Assembly (NCBI GenBank): GCA_009192285.1
Contig: CM018603.1
Span: 5,081,613-5,145,612, forward strand
DNA: 64,000 nt
Direction: 5' to 3'
Source of the DNA: Morchella semilibera
Lineage: Eukaryota > Ascomycota > Pezizomycetes > Pezizales > Morchellaceae
In this document: positions 56,577-64,000 of the stretch, piece after piece
Numbering within the stretch: position 1 is the stretch's first letter
Layout of the letters: every line of letters begins with the position of its first letter
Notes under the pieces: model-generated
The model's database searches: none
Seen by the model: only the letters and a program-made list of their open reading frames with translations
Told to the model about the DNA's origin: nothing
Position numbers and translations under genes: made by a program

Positions 56577-57277
56577 ATGCTGGAATATAATTCAGTGCTC
56601 CAGGAACCAAGAACATGCTTTTGTCAACCCCAATCCACTCACTTACAGGCACCAACTACCCGCCCCGACACTAATCCTGACAACGGTAGCGACGAGACCC
56701 GCTCTACAACACCCACTGCTGCCCAGAAGGGTAAGGGGGTCACCCGTAATGTTATTGGCCAAGAAATTAATCACATACTACTTCGTTTAAATCACACCTG
56801 TGGAACACTCTTTGCTGCTCTTTTGGCAAGGCGTTATCCTCACACTACCCCTTCTTTTTCATCCGTCCCACCTTTCCAGACGCGCACTTCTATTAACGAA
56901 ACCGAGGATGCCCAAGGTTCAACCATCAAGTTCGAAGACGGTCTGCTCGGAAGCACTACCCATGCAGCCAACTACAACGGGATCTCTGAGTTTGCAGCTG
57001 GCTCAAGCAGTACTATTGGCATTTCACTAGCCCATTATGGGTTAGACTTGAACAACGTTCGAACGCTGAGAACCTTCCGGGTATACCCATCGGCCCCGTC
57101 TATGGTGAATCAATCCGTGAGTCTCTTTCTCCAGGGTATACACCTGCCGACGTCCCTCTCTACACCCTTGGTCCCAGTCGGGATTCCTCTACTCGTGCGG
57201 CCTTCAAGCGGGGTAGCATTGATGGGTGCTTGAGGTGCTTGGCAATCAACCAGGACGGGGTAATCCCTAATCCATAG
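56577..57277 (+). CDS. Unrecognised spliced gene, relative of the 58.8 kb gene
   Basis: Two coding-like blocks are in different frames, so at least one intron is implied. The first (about 56650-56760) reads SDETRSTTPTAAQKGKGVTR, matching ANGKKGKGVARPE of the 58.8 kb gene. The last starts after a TTTGCAG acceptor at 56997 and reads WLKQYYWHFTSPLWVRLEQR, then NAENLPGIPIGPVYGE, then ADVPLYTLGPSRDSSTRAAF, and ends at TAG 57275-57277. The NLPGIPIG segment recalls GFAGVPMG of the 58.8 kb gene. Exon borders between 56760 and 56997 are uncertain: TTTCCAG at about 56880 is another acceptor, and GTAAGG at about 56732 a possible donor. No membrane span. Function unknown; a recent frameshift instead of an intron is the alternative. 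Confidence 0.5.
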
Positions 57278-58775
57278 CTCTTTCTCTTCATCTATACTAT
57301 CAAATGGAATGTCAATCTTGTGTGGCATCTGAAATGATGCACCATCATATTTGAGCATGCGATGGGGACTCTGATGACTGCCCCCGCGCTGCTCTCGGTG
57401 GCACTCATACTGAAGGCCCCATGCAAAGACTCCAAGCCAGGTTGGGAAGGGTCCCAGAATTTGGAGGAAAGCTAGTGAAGCAGGCTAAGAAAAAGCTAAG
57501 TATATTTTAAGGGATGGAAGAGGGAGAAATATCAAAGAATCGGTGGATAGTACCTAGAGTCAGAGCCTGGTTATTACTCTTGAACTGGTATGTCATCGGA
57601 TATGCCTGTCTGTTGAAGAATGAGAGATAAACAGAGTTGGGAAAGGTGGATATATTATAAGGAGTTATACGATGTCGTTTGGTAAAGTCAGAAGCTACAT
57701 AATTGAGTTTGATGAATCACGTATTTCCTCGCGACTTTATTTTGTCCAGCTTAGCTCCCTAGTCCACGTAGCCTTGCTGCATACAGGGGGTGCGCTGCAC
57801 AGGTATGATTTAGAACGGTTCTGAAACTCATTACAGCATAGACCTACCTAAAGATCGCCCCCCCCCCCACCCATAGCTCTAATACTCAAGCCAGGAGACC
57901 AAGATATAACGGAACATGAAGGGGCATAACAAAGAACTTAAAACTCCAGCCACTTGTAAAGGTGTATCCCACTAGACTAACCCCTTATTTTTATGGACTG
58001 TGGGTTCTAAAGCTCTGTCAATTAGCTATCCTATTCTTTACGGGTGAATCGTTTCATTAAGGGCTAACATGATTCTGTGATCTATTAGGCACCGGAAATC
58101 TATGAGCGACACTAAATCTTCTAATAGTCAGTCCGGTACTTTTCCTCCTTTTGATCCTACTGTGCGCCTGTCAGGATTGCACAAAGACAAAGTAATTGAT
58201 CTATCTTTAGGATCTAGTTTGTGCCTGCTGCGAGAATTTGTCTCCGCCAGGTTTGTATTACAGAACGCTTTTACCATACAGAGATGATGGCGGATACCGA
58301 CTCTTGGTCATGTACCTTTGCCTTATTCTCGCAGTGAGAAAACCCCCACTTCCATTTCATCTACCAGTAGGGACCAACGTTGGAAGGGGTATGAGTGCGT
58401 GCAAGACTCGTGGTGTTGTGGCGGTAATGCTGTGGGAACCCTAGGTGGTCTAGCTCCTAGGAAGCCATTAGTCTGTCGTAAATCTATGTCTAACTCGTCC
58501 CAAATGACAGCTCAACATCCATCACCCGAGCGATGTTCCTTGGCATCCAAGTTGGGTATAATCACAGCGTCCTTCACCCCGATGGAGGTATACTCCAAAC
58601 TATTTAATGCTCAGGTACTGCGGACTGATTAGGGATCTTGACCGCTCCAAATTCGTACCTTAGGTGGAGCTAGCGTAGTTACTAAGCATCTACCTGCCCC
58701 AACCACTAGGTATAGTTTCACGAACCAACAACCACAACATCCACAAACAACCCACGCACCCAAAAATTTCCCACC
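57278..58775. other. Gene-free tract
   Basis: Poly-C run near 57860. Frames at 58102-58632 lack motifs. The last 100 bp (CAACCAACAACC-rich) look like a fungal leader. Confidence 0.4.
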
Positions 58776-59518
58776 ATGTCTTTCAAACATAACAGTTCTC
58801 ACGTTTTGTCCTCCAATGATACCTGTCACAATGAACCCAGCAGTACTGTCGACAGGCCCTCGGCCACTGCAAACGGAAAGAAGGGAAAGGGTGTAGCTCG
58901 CCCCGAAGCAACCCCGGACCAGCAGACAGCCGACTACTGGCGCCGTAGGGCTGAAGCTGCCGAACAGAACCTTCACAGCCTTAGTCTTGAACCGCCTGAC
59001 GGGAGCCCTGCAGACCCTCCCCCTAGCTATAACTCAGTCAGCTCTGGCTCTGAAGCCCGCGACCAGGACTTCACCTCGGCTAGTAGTCGCCAAAATAACA
59101 CTTCAAGAAGGGTCCTACTCAAACTAGCACACGGGGAAGCTAGCGGGCCTTCCTCTCACCGCAGTCAACGCCGCAGGTCTGCCACTGGAGGAAAACCCGG
59201 TCAGGGCTTTGCAGGGGTCCCCATGGGCACAAGACTCACAACAACAAAGCCGAGGCCGGGAGACATGCACAATCTACAAGCGCTGGGGAGACCACTGGAC
59301 GAAGCAACCGTTACAGCAGCCCCTGCGATGAAGGAGAGTACTCCCACCCCGCCTCCGGCTATGGGTACCATGTAGTGCTAAGACTGCTCTCGGTCTCCTC
59401 AGGCCAGCAGCTGACGGAGGAGACCCAGTTTGTAGGAGAGGCTGGAGAAGGTCCAACCCGCGAAACACCTACCGATGCCGAACTCAAGGCTACAAAGAGG
59501 GACGGACGCAACAAATAG
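58776..59518 (+). CDS. Disordered PPxY protein, UAG before a membrane segment
   Basis: Exon 1 is 58776-59364 and exon 2 is 59403-59518, joined in phase 1 by a short 38-nt intron (GTACCA, TGCTAAG branch, CTCAG). The product is 234 residues, mostly disordered. NGKKGKGVARPE lies at about residues 33-44, a helix (DYWRRRAEAAEQNLHSLSLE) at about 53-72, and PADPPPSYNS with a PPxY motif (PPSY) at about 82-85. A basic SHRSQRRRS stretch, GQGFAGVPMG and a charged tail ending KRDGRNK follow. The stop is TAG at 59516-59518. The same frame then continues through a membrane segment (see 59519-59731). Without splicing, the first exon ends at TAG 59373-59375. Function unknown; the PPxY suggests binding to a WW-domain ubiquitin ligase. 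Confidence 0.7.
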
Positions 59519-59731
59519 AGGATGCGCATGCTTGAGGTAGTGACGGGGATACTCGTAGGATGCTTTGTGTATTACCTAGCTTTCTTTGGAGGATTGTCAT
59601 ATCACATTGGTTGGCTGGAGCGGAAGGGGTACGCGTTAGGAAGAGCGGAGAGGCGGGATTGTTACGGATTGAGTATTATGAGGGGAACTGTGTCCTATAT
59701 TAGGTGTAATTACATCATGTCACCAGTTTAG
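59519..59731 (+). other. In-frame membrane-tail extension after UAG
   Basis: Directly after the TAG the same frame reads RMRMLEVVTGILVGCFVYYL, then AFFGGLSYHIGWLERKGYAL, and remains open to TAG at 59729-59731. The hydrophobic stretch of about 25 residues would be a single membrane span. It may be reached by stop-codon readthrough or another splice form. It may otherwise be a separate 69-residue protein from ATG 59522, or a former tail lost by a recent stop. Confidence 0.45.
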
Positions 59732-61578
59732 TCACTTGAATACAAGAAGTATTCATTTGCTTGTATTATCCGAGGGAGTAATGTTTCTAGTGTCGCATCC
59801 AATTATCCTTCAACAGGAGCACTTGATTCTCCGCCTGACAAGGGAACTAGACCCAAGGACGTCAATAGGGGGATTTAGCAGTTTTCTTTCTAGGTGGGTA
59901 TAGCTACCCGTGCACAGGCCATCAGTTTAAGTTGCAACCGTCCTTCCCCATGGAGAATATACTTAAAATTGGATATTGAATTCCTCTATCAGCCCACAAA
60001 CAAAGAATTCTAGAAACTCTATGAGACTATCTCTAGGTTCTAGTGAAGACATTAGGCTTGGTTCTATATTTTCACTACTAGTACTTTTCATGTTGTGAAT
60101 TTTCAAAAAGGGTTGACTTTCTAGGGGGTATATACCCCCCTTGTGAAAATTATAAAAGATTCAGGTATGGCCGCTAACCACATTTGTAGCAATTCTTGGC
60201 CTAGAGATCCGTGCTTGGGTATTGCTAAATTTACCTAATTGGCCGTGGGTTGGGATGGGCCGCCCGGGTTATCTTTGTGCGGGCCAAGCCGGGCCCTAGA
60301 TTTTATTTGATGGGCCGGGCCAGGCGGAGGCCGATACCTAGCCTGGGCTAAATGGGCAGGGCCGGGCTTGAAACTGCCCATACAATCTTAGCAGTTCTTC
60401 TCTGATCCTCGTTGTAATTTGTGTTGCTTCCGAGCACAGCTAGTGAGTGTGCTCAAGACTTTATACATATATAGGACCGTCTACTGATGGGCACAAGTTG
60501 CCTCAGGGCTAAGTCTCGAGATTTCAGCAAGACAAGACAGGAATAGGTCTGAATATCTCGAGACTTGTCTCTAGACTTCTAGGACTTTATTTCCGTGCTC
60601 CCCAGCTATTATTCAAACATTTGATCAACTTTCAATTTACATGAACTACCATGATTATAGATTTTCCCCAGAAAAAAAGTCACATGACCAAAAGTCTCGT
60701 GCCCATAACTAAGACTGCCCTATTGTATATGAGAGGCCCCTTTACTCTCGGGGATCTAACCAACCCACATATAGTTTCCCCAATCTATCACAAGTGGGTA
60801 TGAATTGAACAAAGGGTAAAAAGTATTACAAAATTCTTGGTACCGATATGCCCGAGTGATAGCCCATGACCCAGGGTCTAAACGATCTGGCCTCGCCTAG
60901 TGATCTCTCATGCCTTGGTTTGGTTCAATTACTCAGTAATGCGCATTATAATAATATATGCACTCTATCGGCCTCTATAGCTCCATATCTATGAGAACCT
61001 GGTGGCTGAGCTCGGGCTTGACTCAATGGTGTTGGCAGAATGCATAGTCCAGGGTCCTATCTAAGGAAGAACGAAGCAAAAGTACCGGCTGATGGAACTG
61101 CGTAGTCGACTAGTACAGGAGCCCTCCTTTATATTATCTTAATTAACCCTGACCTATCTGACTTACTATTCATTTGCTAGGTAGTCCAGAACCGGCTTGA
61201 ATATTTAAATAGTATAAGGTTAACTCTAGCAAGCTTCCCAGCGTAGTGCACACCGGCAGACCTTAAAAGATTGATGTATGTTCAACGAGAACGTAAGTCA
61301 TTTTTGTGTTTCGGGCTTTTGTGCGCAAGCCTGGTTGTATCCTAGGACCGCATGGTAGTTGGGTGGAAATCGACGACACAATTACATTCCCACTGCTTAG
61401 GGAGGACGTTGAACATTTATAGTCATCATGTTTTTATTGAGTCTCTTTCGTAACTCTTAAGACCTTTCGCTATTCATACAGGAGAAGAGCAGACCTCACC
61501 CCCACCCACCCCCGCCTCCTACATGAGGCCCCTAGCTGCCTTGACATCCTACAAAACCTCCCTATGGCGACTAATGGT
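59732..61578. other. Gene-free tract with MITE fragments
   Basis: Bases 60236-60405 match the left half of MITE-B in the orientation of copy 2 (GTGGGTTGGGATGGGC, ATGGGCCGGGCCAGGCGGAG) without intact ends. About 60486-60712 is flanked by TGATGGGCAC and GTGCCCATA and holds inverted TCTCGAGA-type words, perhaps a small MITE. Nothing else is supported. Confidence 0.45.
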
Positions 61579-62427
61579 CTAAATCCCGTCACGCTGCCAA
61601 CCAAGAGCCGGCGCCAAAGGATCGTAGCGAACAACTGTAACGTGGGGATTGAAGTGAACATTAGTATGTTTCTTGTTGTGCCGGTGGGTCTGCTGAACAG
61701 GCGCAGCCGCAGATTCGCCATTGCTACATTGCTTGTTACGCGAGCTAGGCTCGATAACGTATTCGGTACGCTGCTTGCTCTGCTCCGTCATGATCTTTGG
61801 CGAAATATCGATAGCATGGCTGCGCCGGTGACGGCTTGAGATGGGAGGAGTCTGCCTATTTGTAGTCACTTTAAAGCTTGTATCCCCGAGAGTTCTCTTT
61901 TCATCTCCAACCTTAAAGTTCAGGTTCTGAAGGTCACCATCCATACCGTCTTTGCCGGTTCCTACTATGAACCTCTGGATTAGAGTGCCGCCTTTGTCTT
62001 GCTGGGCTACATCGCTAGCTCCGCTGTCTGTGGTGTGGTGAGGTGCCAGGATCTCCGGGATCTCCCCAAGCAAAATCGCGGTATGAACCTTATGAGGATG
62101 GCGCGCGCGGGCTGTGTCGCCTTGTGGGTCGTCCATGGTCGGAACATAATGTGAAGCAACTGGTAACGCTACGGTAACCGTCCGGCGGCTGGCACAGGGC
62201 AAGGTGGGATGGGCAGAGTTGGATACTGGAGTAACGACATTCGTCTTACTTCCATTCATACTTTCGGTGTCTGAAAGAGGAGGGTAGGTGTAGTAAGAGG
62301 AAGAGTTGTTTTGTGAGGCAAGCATGGCTTCGCTATCACCCCGTAGAGCTTTGATGGACCCGGAATTGTGTGAGGGCCTGTTGGTGGCAGTAGCATCAGG
62401 GGAGTGAGATGTAGCTGGGTCGGACAT
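61579..62427 (-). CDS. Disordered protein, 282 residues, unrecognised
   Basis: A single open frame on the minus strand, from MSDPATSHSPDATATNRPSH to a TAG at 61579-61581. The composition is rich in S, T, P, N, R and H, with no membrane span and low predicted order. It contains a D/G-rich middle (VGTGKDGMDGDLQNLNFKVG), an arginine patch (PPISSRHRRSHAID) and a histidine-rich end (HRHNKKHTNVHFNPHVTVVR). The upstream region (62428-62640) has a GA-rich run and a TATATAAAG about 230 bp before the start. The length of the frame and its codon regularity support a gene. A 3' intron is possible because an overlapping frame (61470-61721) stays open past the stop. No paralogue is obvious. Confidence 0.6.
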   Translation of the reverse strand: MSDPATSHSPDATATNRPSHNSGSIKALRGDSEAMLASQNNSSSYYTYPPLSDTESMNGSKTNVVTPVSNSAHPTLPCASRRTVTVALPVASHYVPTMDDPQGDTARARHPHKVHTAILLGEIPEILAPHHTTDSGASDVAQQDKGGTLIQRFIVGTGKDGMDGDLQNLNFKVGDEKRTLGDTSFKVTTNRQTPPISSRHRRSHAIDISPKIMTEQSKQRTEYVIEPSSRNKQCSNGESAAAPVQQTHRHNKKHTNVHFNPHVTVVRYDPLAPALGWQRDGI

Positions 62428-63233
62428 AGTGCAGCTGTTGAAGTCTGTTCAGAGGAATATTCTGAGTAGAGGGTTCTTTGTTGGCTAGGTTGGGCCTTGA
62501 AAATCGGGGTTGTTACTTAAAATACATGTGTTTGTGTTGATGTGGTTCAGCTTTAAAATTATGGGTATGGCGAGTGAGTAGTGACTAGTGGGGGTGGTGC
62601 GCAGAAAAAAAAGAAAGAAAGAAAAAACTAATCTGAGGCGACCGAAAAATCACGCGCCTATATAAAGCTTTACTCCCAAACTTGGTTTTCTAGGCGGGGA
62701 TGACTGAAAAAAGCACCGTCCTACGAAAGTACTATAAAGCTATCAACAATTAGGGTGCTTACATGAATACATGCACCGAGTGCTGCAAAGCTCCTTGTAG
62801 AGCCTCATACTAAGAATCTCTAGAACTAAGGAATTATTGGTTATGAGTATATGTCTGTGTAATAGCGTGAACTATATTTGGTACATGTTTTGCTGGCCCA
62901 AGACAGGCTCTTAACCACTCAGTACCCTCTTGCTTGTGAACTTTGTGGTCCAGGGATTTCTGAAGGGCTGGAATCTTCTACGATGACAAGGATCATAAGC
63001 CGTGATTCTGCCTGGACGGGTATACTCCATAGCTGTCGATGGGCAGCAACTACTAGTCCTAGGGCACACCCTAAGCTTGTAGCCCGAAGTTGTGGCTAGT
63101 TACGGTCATAAAATTTACCTCCTCCATTACACAACATCCACAACCATACAACCCACCCGCACTCGAGAGAAAGGTTTCCTGCTAATACCAACTTCATAAC
63201 CCTTTCGTCAAATCATAAATATTTGTATTCAAC
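62428..63233. other. Intergenic, two divergent promoters
   Basis: Contains the GA-rich leader of the minus-strand gene (about 62606-62627) and a CA-rich leader before 63234. No gene is seen. Confidence 0.4.
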
Positions 63234-64000
63234 ATGACCCCTACCATCAACAGTGAGTTATCCCTATGCCTGGCATTCTCTCACTCTCAGCAGAGGCTAG
63301 GCCCTGTGTACTAGCTCCCTCTGTGGTCATGGACTAACGTTTCAACCTGGTCCAAACAGTGATCCCCTATGTGCAGCACCTTGAGAGCTTGCCAAACGAA
63401 CTCCTCTTCGCCATTGCCGAGTGCCTGAAGGACGAGAGAGACACTGCTGCTCTAGCCCTCACCAGCGATGGCATGTTTAGCCGCCTCCAACATCTCGTAC
63501 ACCCTACCACCTCCGCATGGGTTGCTGTCAGTTTCTGTGACCGTCAGCAAATCTTCCGTATGGTCCGCCTTTATGGACTAACTAATCTTCGCGATGCAAT
63601 GGCGCGAAATATTGCCAGCAAGTACGCCCTTCAAGAGGCAATCTGCAATGATCGTCGTGACATTATTAACCTGGTCATTGGCCTCATCCCTGTTGGTCAC
63701 AAAGCCCTCTGCCGCCTAATTGTCCAAGCTGTACACATCGAATCTGATGTCCTAACAACCTTTCTTCTCAACGAAGCTACGCAGTACCAAGTCCAGAAAG
63801 CTTTCAGAAACATCTGCATCGAAGGCTATCCCTGCTTCATCAAATTCTTTCTGCAACTTATACCTGAGCATCTTCGCGCTAGAGTCTGCACCAAATACCT
63901 CTCCTTAATATTGACTAAGAATGATACCTATGCGCTCACCCTTCTCATCAACGGCGGCGCCGCAATTGATCATCGTGTCGCGCTCAACCCCAACTTCCCC
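63234..64000 (+). CDS. F-box / ankyrin-type protein, partial (runs off window)
   Basis: Exon 1 is 63234-63252 (MTPTIN plus one base). A 107-nt phase-1 intron follows (GTGAGT, GACTAACG branch, AAACAG), and exon 2 starts at 63360 and is still open at 64000, giving 220 residues so far. Residues about 13-55 (HLESLPNELLFAIAECLKDE, then AALALTSDGMFSRLQHLV) are an F-box. The next part, CDRQQIFRMVRLYGLTNLRD, matches GDRRQIFRLVQIYGLDNLRS of the 50.8 kb gene. Further shared blocks are GLIPVGHKAL versus GLIPAGHESL and the ankyrin-like ALTLLINGGAAIDHRVAL versus ILYILICHGARVNEARVL. It is a clear paralogue with the same micro-exon and intron phase. Confidence 0.88.

Overview
The window looks like a gene-poor, transposon-rich stretch of a filamentous ascomycete genome. 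A Pezizomycete such as a truffle relative is my best guess, but this is inference. The signs are short introns of about 50-110 nt with GTAAGT/GTATGT donors and CTAAC/CTAAT branch sites, a dense mix of MITEs, solo LTRs and decayed retroposons, and no bacterial gene order. No rRNA, tRNA or CRISPR array was recognised.

The left two thirds (about 2.4-46 kb) hold a dispersed array of one very divergent gene family. I count 14 copies, 13 of them on the + strand, coding for small proteins of about 120-225 residues. Each has an N-terminal helix or coil, a short conserved block (roughly G-E-[IV]-[YF]-x-L-R-x-x-L-x-x-x-G-Y-[ND]-P) and a second coiled coil. Nearly all then have a phase-1 intron followed by an unrelated short tail. 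I call this the 'GYNP coiled-coil family' for convenience; I do not recognise it as a named family. About nine copies look intact (near 5.3, 9.1, 10.95, 28.5, 31.5, 34.1, 36.4, 39.2 and 45.2 kb). Five are decayed (2.5, 17.25, 19.1 on the minus strand, 25.9 and 33.0 kb). Two copies carry a C-terminal membrane anchor in the last exon, and in one of them the anchor depends on which 3' splice site is used.

The right third (about 50.8-64 kb) holds two paralogous F-box/ankyrin genes (50.8 kb, and 63.2 kb running off the window) and four genes of unrecognised type. One is a tail-anchored protein with a PPFY motif (55.2-55.9 kb, minus strand). One is a disordered protein with a PPSY motif, and an in-frame UAG separates it from a membrane segment (58.8-59.7 kb). 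The other two are a relative sharing a KGKGV block (56.6-57.3 kb) and a 282-residue disordered protein (61.6-62.4 kb, minus strand). F-box proteins recruit substrates to SCF ubiquitin ligases and PPxY motifs bind WW domains of Rsp5/NEDD4 ligases, so this end may carry a ubiquitin-adaptor theme.

Mobile DNA fills much of the rest. There are two hAT-like MITE families with clean 8-bp target duplications, a Tc1/mariner-type MITE with TA duplications, a three-level nested insertion at 47.4-48.3 kb, two solo LTRs with 5-bp duplications, a nest of a second LTR family at 21.1-24.8 kb, a LINE 3' remnant at 1.6-2.15 kb, and two or three retroposons of only about 20-32 bp with poly(A) and target duplications. 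Long tracts between these show nothing I can support.
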